Shown: positions 31,078 through 43,654, counted from the first letter of the stretch. The stretch is DNA of 64,000 nucleotides from Choristoneura fumiferana (GCF_025370935.1 NC_133500.1:5967192-6031191), one strand, 5' to 3'. The notes: generated from the sequence alone by a model not told the origin. Numbers and translations are program-made.

Positions 31078-31362
31078 TTGAGCATTTCCAAATAAAGTTT
31101 GTACATTTGATTTGCGACTCCTATTTGTGATAAAAATTTGCAGGTTTGTAGAGTGAACGATATTGAGTCGTAATAACATAGTCTCTCAAAATGTCCCAAT
31201 TGGTTTGATTGGTTTTTGTTACCAAAACTATGGATTTGCGGTAACAAAAAAGGAACTTTCCATACAAATTAATTGGGACATTTCGGGAGACTATCTACCT
31301 GCTAATTTTTACCCAAATCGGAGTCGCAAATCAAATGTACAAACTTTTTTAGAAATGCTCAT
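31078..31362. mobile_element. Foldback MITE
   Basis: Left arm: AGTTTGTACATTTGATTTGC and GACTCCTATTTG; right arm: the complement, ending ACAAACTTTTTTAGAAATGC. An inner pair AATGTCCCAATT/AATTGGGACATT continues the stem. The open frame at 31163-31375 is a by-product. Confidence 0.75.
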
Positions 31363-31522
31363 TTTAGCACTGTAGCTTGCTGTAACAAAGTACCAAACTG
31401 TTCAGCTACCTATGAGCTTGACTGCTTCGAATTAGGTTTGATGCAACATCTGTCTCCGATGATGACGTGTCAGCTAAACTGAACGTGCCCGTAGTCTGCA
31501 AGTACGACGGATTATTTGCGGT

Positions 31523-31672
31523 AGTTCTAGTTCCTTCACAAGACCTTGAAGAAAGAACTGCGTTATTTTTCCGCCTTTGTACCTTTGCAAGAACTGAAGA
31601 TGCTACTGCGAAAGGAACAAAGGCAAAAAAATAAACGCAGTTTTTCCTTCAAGTCTTGTAAAGGAACTAATG
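31523..31672. mobile_element. Foldback element with ~65-bp arms
   Basis: AGTTCCTTCACAAGACCTTG on the left pairs with CAAGTCTTGTAAAGGAACT on the right, through AACTGCGTTATTTTT / AATAAACGCAGTT and GCCTTTGTACC. The 83-codon open frame here only reflects this palindrome. Confidence 0.75.
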
Positions 31673-32419
31673 CAAAAAAACGCAATAGTTCCATCGCACG
31701 AACATCCAAAGGAAACACTGCCAATAATCCAGTACACACGACTACAAGCCTGCTGAATCGGAAAAAAATCCTAGCAGATAATACTTACAATAGGTAGTTA
31801 TATGATACGAATCGACAACTGTTTTCGACTCGAAGGTAACAAAGGGAGTGTAGATGATTTTGGAACTGCTCGTAGTCTTCTGCTGATTGTGCCAAATCAT
31901 CGGTTATGATATCCTAACAAATCAATTTATAGAGATAAGTAGGTACAAAATTAGCACGGGATAATTTTTACCGCAATTTGATCGGCGCAAGTTATCGGCG
32001 AGTGGGTGAACTTTTGCTGTTATGTAAGTATTTCGTAAGTATTTATAAAGGCAAAACATGGCCTAAAAATGCATGAGATTTGGCAAACGTATTCCTTGAG
32101 GATCGCAGAGGTGCAAGAAGTTTTTTTTTAATTCGAATACCTACACTACAGAGTAGATTTTTTTCTTCAACGGGAGCGAAGCCGCGGGATTAAGCTAGTA
32201 ATTATATATACGAACTGAGAAATCCAGATGCAGAAGCCTAGATAAACTCTTCGTCAACTCTTTTCATGGTTAGCAACTTATTAATAATTGATATTACCAC
32301 AGAAATTGAGTGATGATGATGATGATAATTAGGATAGTAAACTCTGTATGGATTTTATTACCTCTTTTGATAGAAAGAGCTTACACGAAGCACTGTTCAT
32401 AAAATATTAGGTATGTCTA

Positions 32420-32632
32420 AAGGCACTGTTACACATGCTCGTTACTGGACTGAAGCAAACGCGTTCACACTTGCTTATTACCTTTCCCCTTCCACCCCGT
32501 CTCGAGCTTGCCACTAATAAGCATGCTCGATAGTAGCATGTCCTGTTCACACATGCTACTAGCTAGCATTTGCTCAATAGTAGCATGCTTTCTTGCTACT
32601 AAAGAGCATGTGTAACAGTGTCTTAAGGGACT
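32420..32632. mobile_element. MITE with 25-bp terminal inverted repeats
   Basis: GGCACTGTTACACATGCTCG at the left and GAGCATGTGTAACAGTGTC at the right. The interior has repeated GCATGCT and ACTAGCTAGCA blocks. hAT-like in size and ends, but I could not see an 8-base target duplication. Confidence 0.7.
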
Positions 32633-33466
32633 TTGGCTTTACGGATGCCCTTGATAAACTTGATTGCCTGTGCATTCCTGTGCGTGTCGTACAAGATGAC
32701 TAAGAGCCCTGGTGGCAGCGCTCTCTATTGCCAACTACGAATTCCAAACTCCAGCTCTGCGGCGTGGAAGGTAAGGACAAACCACCGCACTATTTTCCCA
32801 AGAAACTCGTCCTGTAGATTTGCTACCGATTTTCAACCGACGACCATGACCACTTTAGCAAGAGTAGTAACTACGAAAAGTAACTATAAATATAACCTGA
32901 ATAATAGCAAGACCATCAACCAAGACAAGAAACCGTGGTCAGAATCTCGGTAATTTCTCAATTATCGTACACATATTATGACCACTTGAAAGGCGTTTGG
33001 CTCGTATTATAATATGCGAACAGTTATCCAAGACCCTGCTTCTAATTATCAATAAAAATACTTATAGATTTTATAGGTCGTAGTAAAATTTTCGAGTAAA
33101 GTACAGTTAGTACAAATTTCGTGACTCGATAAAAAAATGTGAATATTACTCGAAGGAGTACCCCGATCGGTAGCTAAGTGTCGCAATAGACTTTCGCTAG
33201 CTGGCGCTGTCTATTTGAGTGTGTGCGTGAGCTCCTAGTGTCCGTATACGGCCGCAATCGACGTTCAAAGTAAAGCACCTCGTTTGCGCTTTGGCGGAAT
33301 ATTTCATTTCGAGTGTGGGGTCAAAAAATCGGTTACGCTTAGATACTCCGCCACTAGTTTTTTGGTGAAATAATTCTTCATAATTTACGAAAAAACCTGA
33401 AAAGGAACTATTGATAACAGCGCCATCTAACGGGACATTGCTCATGAGCTAACCAGGAGCAACCCC
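32633..33466. other. Unassigned DNA before copy B
   Basis: A 106-codon open frame (32633-32953) has no recognisable motif. 33190-33440 is somewhat GC-richer, and its short 'cagcgccatctaacggg' resembles MITE loops. Nothing firm. Confidence 0.4.
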
Positions 33467-33727
33467 TTAACTTCAAATCGATGTCATTTATTTAGAGACT
33501 AAAGTTTCTGAAAGTGAAAACCTTTTATGTATATTTTATATAAAAAGTGAGGAAATGTAGGAAATATTTTTAGTAAGTAAGGAAAAAAATCAGAAAATAA
33601 CTGATTCTCTATTAAGAATCACGGTGTTCGCAGAACAACTTTTGTATTTCATAGAAATACAATGAAGTACAAACTTATTTGTGCTAGCTTTAAAAATAAC
33701 CAAAAGTGCCTAAAACTAGAAACACCT

Positions 33728-33920
33728 ACACTGACGGCGGAGGCGGAGCGGTGCGGAACAGATGTAATATTCGAACTAACATGAAAGAGGCCACGTAGAA
33801 TACCGCGCGGAAACAAGCGTGGCGCGGTATTCTGTGTGGCCTCTTTCACGTTAGCTTGAATATTATATCTGGTACTGCCTCTGCGCCGCGCCGCACCGCT
33901 CCGCCTCCGCCAGTCAGTGT
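33728..33920. mobile_element. GC-rich palindromic MITE (copy B)
   Basis: Counterpart of 9931-10126, with a few single-base deletions. Confidence 0.8.
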
Positions 33921-34578
33921 GTTTTAAGTGTGTTAGCTTAAGTCCGAATCACAATCGTCCGGTTCTTTGTCGTCTCAACCAAATCGTCTCAAGGATGGAA
34001 GAAATATCGTTTTTCATAAATAAAATCAACCGTATTTCATTATTAAATGGAATAAACAAGATTGACATGACCGGTGACGGCTGATATGGGTTGCTATCAA
34101 ATAATATCACTTACGTAATATTTGGATCATTATTCGAGCGTTTCAATCTCCTCATTTCATGGTCACATTTTTTTATGAATAAATCTGAAGAATTTTATGA
34201 CATTTTCGATTATTTTGTATGTACTTCTACTGCTCATTCTACCTACTTAAATGTAAAAAAAAATATATTTTTCTATCGTTTTTTTCTGTTTGTGGAGTAG
34301 CAGTGCAAGTTAAAACTTGTATTAGTTTTTGTATGTTCTGTATGTGTAGTATTCTTTTGTTTACAAATAAGATTTTTACTTTACTTTTACTAGATAATAC
34401 ATTAGTTAAATACTAAAACTGGACTTATCACGCTAGTAATAGTTAACTCGGCGTAGTAAAGAATTATTCTGACATTTTAATTTGGCATGATAGAATGGGT
34501 TTGAGCCCTAAAATCTCAAACCGCCTGTTTAGATTTTGAACATTAGTGCGCGTGTTGCAGCAGCCGCTGAGTCGCGTT

Positions 34579-34622
34579 GCTCCGAAGACGAAGGGCTACG
34601 GATTAGCCCGAACATGTCGAGC
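34579..34622 (+). ncRNA. Decayed hammerhead-like motif (copy B)
   Basis: Counterpart of 10805-10849. One A of the GAAAC run is lost, which would break the GAA core or the palindrome. Confidence 0.3.
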
Positions 34623-34779
34623 TAAACTCGATTTAAAACGTGAGTTATCCGGGTCAATATATTTAATATGCGCCTGTTTAGATACTTACGAGTAGGTACA
34701 ATTTGGCAGGAGTGTTGTTCAAGCAACATTTGCCATTGGCCCGCACGAAGTGGTTTGCTTCAATCATCTTTCATAAGTA

Positions 34780-34890
34780 ATGCGAACTGCTGCTAAGGAA
34801 TGGAATTCGCTCCCGTCGTCTGTTTTTCCGGATAAATACAATCTAGGGCTCTTCAAGGCTAGAGTGAATAGGCTGTTACTGAACCAGTGA
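34780..34890 (+). pseudogene. LINE reverse transcriptase C-terminus (copy B)
   Basis: Same fragment as 11007-11156 ([16 protein letters not shown]) but stopped after 36 codons by a TGG-to-TGA change. It confirms that this piece is not under coding constraint. Confidence 0.8.
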
Positions 34891-35360
34891 GATACACCTT
34901 TGGCCTCATCTGCACTTAACATCAGGTGAGATAGTAGTCAATCACGGTAAGTTTTAAGAGTATGTATAAATATATATTTATCTACATGCATATCATAACT
35001 TCCCTATTATATGTTCAGAAACGACTATCAAATGGCCTTTATTAAGAAACCTGGTATCTGCGGGTGCATCTTAATGTTCACATTAAAGTACAGTGCATCT
35101 TAATGTTTACATTAAAGTATCGGTAATACTTTTTTTAACAATGCATATCTGTACATATTGTAGAAAACTTATGACATGCATGTAGATAATAATAATAATT
35201 ATAAATAAAATCTTAGTTTTTTATTATCTGTTTTATTTAAGCTTTGGTAGGTACTTCAAACTAGTTATCAGTAACACTAACTTAAAAATACAGGCCATAT
35301 CTGAACATATTATAGAAAACTTATGATATGCATGTAGATAAAGTTATGTATGCGGCTATA

Positions 35361-35460
35361 CATAATTAGGCATTAAAACACTCGTGTGATCTTATTATGA
35401 AACTTGCCTTAAAAACCACACTCGTACTTTAATGCCTCTCATTATGCACCAGCCACATAA
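35361..35460. repeat. Palindromic repeat, TTAAAACACTCGTGTGA family
   Basis: 'cattaaaacactcgtgtg' with complementary 'cacactcgtactttaatgc'. A relative is nested at 61337-61450. Not present in copy A at the matching place. Confidence 0.6.
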
Positions 35461-35499
35461 ATAACTAATATGATAATATGAAATTTCTTGAAATATCAG

Positions 35500-35799
35500 A
35501 TTTTCCCATGCCCAATCTTATCGATCACGCGTACGAAGCCGTGGGTCAAACAGAGCTAGTGTATAATATTTCTGCCATAATGTATTAATTATTTAACATG
35601 TTTGTTTCAGGTAAGGGTACCAGGAGCACAGCTCTCCAAAGAGGTATTTTCGTCGCTAGTGCAAACATTTGCGATCCCAGGTTTATTTGCAGCCCCGCTA
35701 TTAAGCTTATCACGGGAAATTTTAGCAGAAGCACTTCCCCCACTTCCTTATGATAAAAAGGAGCCTTTTAAAACGCATTATTATTCAAAGGAAAGATAA
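35500..35799 (+). CDS. Putative last two exons of an unidentified protein
   Basis: Exon 1 (35500-35558) follows AAATATCAG and reads FPMPNLIDHAYEAVGQTEL. A 52-base intron would begin at GTGTATAAT and end in TTTGTTTCAG (35601-35610). Exon 2 (35611-35799) encodes 62 residues to a TAA: it starts VRVPGAQLSKEVFSSL, has a hydrophobic middle (FAIPGLFAAPLLSL) and a charged end (YDKKEPFK, SKER). Phases agree across the intron. Base composition is less AT-rich than around it. I do not recognise the protein. The intron is short for a moth and no upstream exon was found, so it may be a duplicated gene fragment. Copy A holds only mutated versions. Confidence 0.5.
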
Positions 35800-35839
35800 A
35801 TTGACTTATGTTTTTAAATACTGTTTTATTTCGAGATTC

Positions 35840-36105
35840 GACAACAAGATCAAACAGAAAAAAAATTTAGTCGGTGCACGAATTTTGTTACGGCCTTTTT
35901 TATCACTCTTTGATAAGTTCCTGACCCTGTATATGACAGATACCATTGATGTGGTCTCTATTTATTTTGTTCAATTAAATAGAGACGGCATAACAAACTT
36001 TTGTTATACTTACTTGGAAAATATCAGAATTTTGTCAGACACTAGTGTAACGGGTGGTTTCACTCTAATTATAACTTAGCACTAATTATTAGTACTTCAC
36101 TCGTA
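35840..36105. repeat. ~265-bp segment present only in copy B
   Basis: Includes a diverged GTTTCACC-family MITE (ATAGAGACGGCAT, then GGTGGTTTCAC reversed). Copy A joins directly at 'cgacaacgatacagaaa' (11898). Confidence 0.65.
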
Positions 36106-36643
36106 CAGAAATAGAACTATGTTTGAAAATTTAGACTTAATTATCCTCCCAGAAACTATATTAAATTTACTATATAAAGCGTAGCTTAGTCCAAAGAGGC
36201 AACGTTATCAAGACTGACACTTTACCCTTCACTATTCCATGCACAAAGAAGCTTTAATAAATTTAAGAACTAGACTGTAGTAAAAACTAGGAGGAGGAAT
36301 TGAGTAGAATTCTCCATGCATTTTGTTTCTTCAATTATATGCAACATATTCTGCAACTTTTTAAAAACTTGTCCAGTCTTATTTTATTTTTTGATACAGA
36401 TTGAATGTAATTTTCAATGTAAGTATGCAATACAATACTAAATTGACAGCACATTGATACATGTTTATCTGAAAGAATTGTCAAATGACAAACTATTCAA
36501 AGGCCCAAAGAAATTTGCTCTCGTACCATGAGGTAGCATAACACCGCCGTGTTTCATGCACTTATTTGACGATTAAACTTTGAGAATCAATAAATTATAT
36601 AAATTACAGTTATTTGAAAATGCTGCAAAACAAAAGTAGCTCA

Positions 36644-37075
36644 ATTAAGATTGGTTTTTGGAATCTTTTTGTATTTTTTTATTTCAATTCCAAATTTTTG
36701 TTACTTTTATGGTCATCCCGTAAACCCAAAAAGATTCCAAAAACCAATCTTAATTTGATTGCTTAATAACGACATCTCTTGTCCGGGTTAGTTCCAATGG
36801 GGTGCTGAAAGTTTCTCGATGAGGGCTACAGCATAGATGTCGCTAGTGTCGCTGCTTAAGTGACTAAATAAGAAAACAAACAAGCTGAGATATGTGGTGC
36901 ATAGGGGAAATTCGTGTCTGTATCACTGTCCAGTGGTGGTGTAATGGTATAGCACGTGGCACGGATTGCCGAGGATCTGGGTTCGATTCCCAGCACTGGT
37001 TTATTTTTGGGGTTTTTCTATTCATCTATATTTCGGTTTGTATTTTCGATAAAAGTAGCTCAGTTATGCGAGTAG
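36644..37075 (+). mobile_element. SINE family 2 (copy B)
   Basis: Counterpart of 12442-12875, with the tRNA-like module at 36930-37000. Confidence 0.75.
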
Positions 37076-37138
37076 AATTGAACCTTATATTGGAAGCCCC
37101 ATGATCAGAAGCACGCTGTATAAGAGTCTCCTTTAATG

Positions 37139-37774
37139 AGGGTTTTCCCAGAGGCGAAATATCGCTAGATGGCGTTAGTATTGAGTTCCGTTTGACGTTT
37201 ACTTGCGATTGGCTCATTTAGTTTTTTTTCATCACACTTGCTCGTAACAGTGTCGTAACATGCAGGCTACCTTAGTTGCAACCCCCAATAAAACCCTCGA
37301 CCTTAATGTGCTTGTCATGAACCCGTGGTCGGTAAATGAGTCATTGCGCGTACACATTTTCTTGCCATGAAGCCCAAGGACGGTAAATGAGTCAGTGTCC
37401 GTACTGATGGCGCTGCGCGGGCTACTGCAGGACCACATGGACCACATGCACACACACGTTGCGGCGCATGCCGAGGGAGGTAGAGGGCGACGCTGCCAAG
37501 AGCGCAGCCTAAAGGTATCGCCAATAATATTTGGAATAATTATATTTTTTCATTTACTAATATAAAATTATACTCGCAAATGTGATGAAAAACATTGTAT
37601 GTCGCACAGGCGGTACTAGAATTACGAACATCGACTCATTAAAGCCCTCAGTCCGTTCGTAATTCCTTATTTACCGCCCTTAAGACACAATGTACTATTA
37701 ACCAATCACGAGCAAACGTCAAGCGGACCTCACGTTATTAACGCCATCTAGCGATATTTCTCTGTGAAAACCCT
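37139..37774. mobile_element. Foldback with terminal inverted repeats (copy B)
   Basis: Counterpart of 12947-13678. It lacks the second 60-bp direct repeat, and its GC-rich island (37393-37515) is very different in sequence though similar in length and position. Confidence 0.8.
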
Positions 37775-37974
37775 TATTTCTACGCTCCGTACTATTAATT
37801 AACTATGTAATATGTCAAGTGTCAAGAGCATAGAATGTGAGCCAGTACGTGATGTTGGCAGATTAGTTGTCATCGCTCAAGCCTGTCCCAAAGACAGAGG
37901 TGAAGGGTATAGATAAAGTACGATATGTGATGCTCCTTGTAAATATGTACAGTCAAGCAAACTGATTCCTGTAT

Positions 37975-38071
37975 CAAGGCGGAACCTTTTAATAATCAAT
38001 TTCACTGTAATTCCTTGACAAAAGTATGAGATGTCAACATGACATTAGTAGCACAAAGGTTCCACCCTGGT
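37975..38071. mobile_element. Small MITE, CCAGGGYGGAACC family (copy B)
   Basis: Counterpart of 13880-13975. Confidence 0.7.
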
Positions 38072-38812
38072 TATATTCAGTTTGCTCTAGTAAGTACATT
38101 AAAAATAGTAAACTTGTGACGAGTCAGTCCGAATCTAAGGTCGGAATAAATGTGTCTAAGCCAATGTTTCTTTTAGACACGGCTTCGAAATAAAAGGCGA
38201 CGAGGATATATGTACGTGTGTGATTTACGCCTATTACTTTTTTTTTTTTAATTTATTCTCAAAAAAAGGTACATAATTTTATTTACATAACTAATTTCGC
38301 CAAACTATGACGTTTATTGGCGAATATTGCGCTCACTTATAACAATTGTACCCTACTTAATGTTATGCTTACCGCCCACGACCGAGCTGTGCTGTCAAGC
38401 ACCCTATTCCATTGCAAATTTGCAATACGGCGCAAATCCCCACACACAACCGGGCACTATACAAAGCTTAATTATAATAAAAACCTGTTTTATATTTTAC
38501 AACTACAGTACTTACACTTATCTTGCGAATCAAATTTTTCTAGCAAAAACTTTTTTAGTTTATTCTTAGAAACTTTAAGACTATTACAATCATTTTCTTA
38601 ATACTATACATAGGCTTAAGGCTATAGAAAAATAGTTACATTACCACAAATTAACTAAACAGAAGCCTTACTGTTTAGCACAATAGGGATCTCATTCGAT
38701 TACACCCACTTCTTTCTGTCACACGATATAAGAGGGGGATAGTATAGTTACGTGATTTGAGCGAAACAAAACGATACTGGTAACAAGAATCATGTCACGG
38801 TGACTAAAACCA

Positions 38813-39004
38813 GTGCCCTTAGTGTAAGTTTACGGTTACAAAATAAATCTGGATCGCGTTCGCGTTAAATTCTCAATTTGTATGGAAACACAAACATCGC
38901 AAACGTTCCGCTAGAGGCGCTGTTCGTGTTTCTATATAAATTGAGATTTTAACGCGAACGCGATCAAGACGTATTTTGTGACCGAAAACTTACACTAAGG
39001 GCAC
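38813..39004. mobile_element. Foldback MITE, uninterrupted (copy B)
   Basis: Counterpart of 14774-15261 without the poly-A insertion; 192 bp. It gives the original form of the element. Confidence 0.85.
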
Positions 39005-39005
39005 A

Positions 39006-39146
39006 GTACCACTACCATGAGTTTACAGTGACCGTACTCGATAGCGACGGCGTAAATTATTTGTATGGAGAATTGTACAGCGCCTCTACAAATAATTTAC
39101 GCCGTCGCTATCGAGTACGGTCACTGTAAACTCATGCCAGTGGTAC
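39006..39146. mobile_element. Near-perfect palindromic MITE (copy B)
   Basis: Same 141-bp element as 15263-15403; the arms are unchanged. Confidence 0.85.
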
Positions 39147-39599
39147 AGTGATTGATGTTACTGTATACGGTGACGTGTAATAACTTCCACCTCTAGAAAG
39201 AGAAATATATATAGAAAGAGATGGTGTATGCGATCGCGAACGTCCGGGCGTTAGGCAATACGGCCAGGTATCCGTTTTAAATACACAGACAAAAGTAAAC
39301 TTGTAAAAAATGAAGAGCTACGTCAAAATAATTCGTACAAACATATTAGATGGATCAAAGGTGTTTTGTTTGTAATAAAGCTTTATTATCAGAGTTTGGA
39401 GTTATTTTGTCTAGTTTAAAGCAGATAAATCAGGCGTTGGAATAAATAATCAGGTAATAATAGACGGGAAGGAAGCGGAAACTGTACTCTGACTGTACTT
39501 TACTAGCTTATGCACACGGGTTTGCCCTCGTGGTAGAATAAAAAATAAGCTATTCACTATTCTTTATCCTGTTAGAATAATCATACTCGTATAACTTAC

Positions 39600-39834
39600 C
39601 AACAAAAAGTTGGAAAACCTCCGACTTTGTCACTTCAAAGTTCATATCTCAAAACGGCTGAACCAATTTTGATGAAACATGTCTAAGAACCATCGCTAGA
39701 AAATCAGCTTTCAAATAAAAAAACCGCATTCAAATCTGTCCAACCGCTTAAGAGCTACGCTGCCACAGAGAGACAGACAGACACACAAAAGCGGTCAAAC
39801 TTATAACACCCCTCTTTTTGCGTCGGGGGTTACA
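39600..39834 (-). repeat. CCCCCGACGCAAAAAGAG family repeat (copy B)
   Basis: Counterpart of 15870-16097. Confidence 0.65.
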
Positions 39835-39849
39835 AAGAACCCCTCCTAA

Positions 39850-39950
39850 CCAGGGCGGACCCTTTTAATAATCAATTTCACTATGATTCCTTTGACAAAG
39901 GTATGGAATGTCAGCATGACATTGTAGCACAAAGGTTCCACAAGTTGGTC
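39850..39950. mobile_element. MITE, CCAGGGYGGAACC family (copy B)
   Basis: Counterpart of 16110-16213; begins CCAGGGCGGACCC (one change from copy A). Confidence 0.65.
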
Positions 39951-40153
39951 ACAAGGTTATCTAGTTTCGTTGACTGTACCTGTACCATCCTCAAGAAATG
40001 CCAAATTTTAAGGATCTTGCTGAGAGGACGCCAGTGCCCAGTCCAGGTCCTTAAAAATAAAATAATTACCTAATTACACAAAATTTGCTGGCTTAAAGAC
40101 AATTTCTTTATCAAAATCAGAATTATTTTTTTCAGTCAAACCAATAATCCTAT

Positions 40154-40458
40154 CATCATCATCATCCCAGCCTATATACGTCCCACTGCTGGGCACAGGC
40201 CTCCTCTCAGAACAAGAGGGCTTGGGCCATAGTTCCCACGCGGGCCCAGTGCGGATTGGGAACTTCACACGCACCATTGAATCGCTTCGCAGGTTTGTGC
40301 AGGTTTCCTCACGATGTTTCCTTCACCGCAAAGCTCGTCGTAAATTTCAAATGTAATTCCGCACATGATTTCGAAAAACTCAGAGGTGCGAGCCGGGGTT
40401 CGAACCCACGACCCTCTGCTTGATAGGCGATAGGTCAAACCACTAGGCCACCACGGCT
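40154..40458 (-). mobile_element. SINE family 1, full length, copy B only
   Basis: A 305-bp element in minus orientation with the (ATGATG)n tail at the left and the tRNA-like head (ending CCACCACGGCT on the plus strand) at the right. Exact 11-base duplications AATAATCCTAT flank it (40143-40153 and 40459-40469). Copy A has one uninterrupted site near 16431-16442. This is the best reference copy of the family in the window. Confidence 0.95.
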
Positions 40459-40739
40459 AATAATCCTATATCGAGACCTAATGATTAAACCAAAGGTACA
40501 ATTCAGAAGATTTAGTTCCTAGATAATTAGAAAAGCTTATTTCCTTAATTGATTCGACCCAAATGAATTCCAGTGAGGGCTTGTGCTTAATAAGAAGTTT
40601 TTCTCTCAACATACGTACCGATATAGGTACAGTCAGCAGCAGAAGTGGATGAGCGGTTATGGTGTTATGTATAGGTATATTCTTGACGTATTGGTAATGC
40701 TTATATATATGTATATATGCCCTTGACTGTACCTATGTG

Positions 40740-40837
40740 AAGTTCCGAATCAGCATTGGTCCCCGTGGGAACTTTGGCCCAAGCCCTCTCATTCTGAGGA
40801 ACTACATACGTATATAGGCTAAGATGATGATGATGAT
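40740..40837 (+). mobile_element. SINE family 1, 3' half (copy B)
   Basis: Counterpart of 17225-17354 with an internal deletion. Confidence 0.8.
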
Positions 40838-41925
40838 GGTTTTGCAACCAGGGTCCGTTTTAGTGACAAAGGTCTTTGTATGACCTCTGGTAACCTTTGC
40901 ATAATAGAAAATACTCAACAGACCTCCATCGGTCTTTTAGCCAACAAATAAAATATTCTGCATAAAAACGGCGGCAACTTTTTATTATATAAAAACTCTA
41001 ACCTTTGCCACAGTATAAAAACAGTAAGTAATTCACAGTCACATGTGTGTGAACGTGCGCTGTCCTATAAGGATTGCCTTACGTAAATTTGCACTCTACT
41101 TTATAGAGCTAATAAGTCTTTATAAACTACGTTAAACTGAATTAAAATAATTTGTTACAGATTTACGTTAGTTTCCTTTATAAGAACCAATAATTTTAAG
41201 AATAAGGAGAATAAAAGAATAATTTCGAACAATTTGTGACATTGTTCTGGTGCTTTTATTACGAGTAGCTTAGCACTATTTTAACCATCTATAAAAGTTA
41301 AAATGTAATTAAATCTTGGAATTTGAACTTGGACAATTTCTGATTTGTATAGAGATTAAAAATTGGGTAGGTGTAATGTAGATAGAATGACAATGCGTTA
41401 AATAAGTAATGTCAGCAAAAAAGCATGTATAGAAAAAAAATGTTCTGTAGAACAGACCTGAAGCCAAAGCGATGAGGGCAGCACGTGATTCTGAATGTCA
41501 ATATTTTTAACTTACTTCAAACAAGGAAGGACGTTCTAAATTCGGTTGTAGCTTTATTGCTCGTTACCACAGAATTCCATCATAATACGTTATTTAGTCT
41601 AATTCAAATTTTAAGAGAAAAATGCCAGTCTTAAGGGTTCTTTGAAGGCGTTTATTTTTAGTTATGTAGATCAACTACTGCTTTTATACTGTGTGCAAAC
41701 TCCGGGAGTGCAAAATAGAACATCATCCCTTTTTGTGCTAACACGCTGTTGTGCACAAAGGATCCGTGCGGGATAATAACGGGGCTAGAGGGATGTTTTG
41801 AGTTCATGAAAAACATACAACTTAGAAACACTATATCGTAAACGTATAACGTGACATGTGATCATTTCTAGATTGATATAAAAATAAATAGATTAGATTG
41901 ATAGATTGATATTTTATAAGAAAAA

Positions 41926-42200
41926 CCCGTGGTGGCCCTGTGGTGGGGACTTATCGCCTCTCAAGTAGAGGATCGTGGGTTCAAATCCCGGCTCGCACCT
42001 CTGAGTTTTTCGAAATTCATGCGAGGAATTACATTTGAAATTTACCACGAGCTTTACGGTGAAGGAAACACCTGCGAAGCAATGGTGTGTGAATTTCCCA
42101 ATCCGCACTGGGCCCGCGTGAGAACTACGGCCCAAGCCCACTGGTTGTGAGAGGAGGCCTGTGCCCAGCAGTTGGACGTACATAGGCTGAGATGGGATGG
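41926..42200 (+). mobile_element. SINE family 1 (copy B)
   Basis: Counterpart of 18395-18675. Confidence 0.9.
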
Positions 42201-42280
42201 AAGGCAATAATTTGAAGCTTATTATTGGGAACTAATAACCTGTGGCAACTTTGCTGGTCAATGTTAGATGTCTTTGTTTA

Positions 42281-42749
42281 TTAAGATTGGTTTTTTGGAA
42301 TCTTTTTGTATTTTTTATTTCAATTCCAAATTTTTACTTTTACGGTCATCCCGTAAAACCGAAATTGAAAATACAAACTGAAACATAGATGCACAGAAAA
42401 AACAGAAAAATAAGACCATCACTGGGAATCGAACCCAGGTCCTCGGTAATCCGTACCGCGTGCTATACCGCTACACCACTGATGGTCAACGGTACCGACA
42501 CGAATTTCCCTATGCACCTAATATCTCAGCTTGTGTTTCTTACTTAGTCACTTAAGCAGCGACGCTAGCGACATCTATGCCGTAAGCCCTCAAACTTTTT
42601 CGGCATTCCTTTGGAACTAACCGCTCACCCGGACAAGAGATATCGTTTCTAAGCAATCAAATTAAGATTGGTTTTTTGTGTTGTGTGTTGTAGTGATGGT
42701 CTTATTTTTCTGTTTTTTCTGTGCATCTATGTTTCAGTTTGTATTTTCA
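42281..42749 (-). mobile_element. Composite SINE family 2 with inverted tail, copy B only
   Basis: Exact 13-base duplications ATGTCTTTGTTTA (42268-42280 and 42750-42762); copy A has the single site at 18743-18755. The tRNA-like module (about 42421-42488) is in minus orientation. At the right end, from GTGATGGTCTTATTTTTCTG onward, is an inverted second copy of the part that flanks the module. The element includes a second AAGATTGGTTTTTTG. Confidence 0.92.
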
Positions 42750-43269
42750 ATGTCTTTGTTTATAATGTAAGTTTTATTGTACCGTTTGTGCCCAAATACA
42801 TAAATAAATACTTTCATACAAATGCGACTTCATAAATTCACTGACTTGTGTTCTGGACACCTATATCCCTCATATCGGTAGAATACAAGCTTTTACATAC
42901 CATACATTGCAGACAAAATTAGATCCTTTATAAGTGAATAACAATGAAAGCTATTCCAGATTTATTTGAACAGATCAAATATCGTCTTAGTCTTATCGTC
43001 GATTAATTTGATCCTGATAATTGAGAGCTTTAAGGACTTTATTAAGAGTTAATTGGTTTCGGAAATTGAGCTTTGTAGACCTGAAAATCTGTGGAAATTT
43101 CATGTATTATTTTCATCGTTCGATATCTAAGTATAGGTATGAAGTTAACCATGACTTTTGAATAAATTCAGCCGTGTATGTGAAGTTCACAATCTGCACT
43201 GGGCTTGCGTGCGAACTACAGCCTAAAGCCTCTCATTCCGAGACGAGGTCTCTGCCTTGCAGTGTGTTG

Positions 43270-43390
43270 CCGGTAGCCGGGCTTTTTTTAAGAGAGGTTA
43301 AAGTTTCTGTAACTTAACCATGGCGTTAGTTTAATTAATGAACTAAAATACGTACTTTAACCTCCCTTAAAAAAGCCCGGCTGCCGGTAA
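43270..43390. mobile_element. Palindromic MITE, GCCGGGC family (copy B)
   Basis: Counterpart of 20221-20336. Confidence 0.8.
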
Positions 43391-43654
43391 GACGCTGTTT
43401 AACCCGAGATATCAAATCTTTTGAAGTTTCTTTATATGTGTATCAGAGGGGTAAACGAGCAAGCGGATCACCTGATGAGAAGCAATCATAGTTGGCCATG
43501 GACACTCGCAGCAAGGGGGTGAAAAGGAGGACAGAAAAAAGCTTTATAAAAGTAAATAAGTGGACAAAAAGTACTTTAACCACCTTAAGATTTCATGCCA
43601 GTTGTATAACTGAAAACATTAAGGACTATTTAATACTTACAAGTCAGTGTGACA

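Noticed and set aside
32633..32953. 106-codon open frame as a possible secreted protein gene
   Set aside because: The hydrophobic start is suggestive, but there is no recognisable motif, no supporting splice context and no second copy. Left as unassigned.
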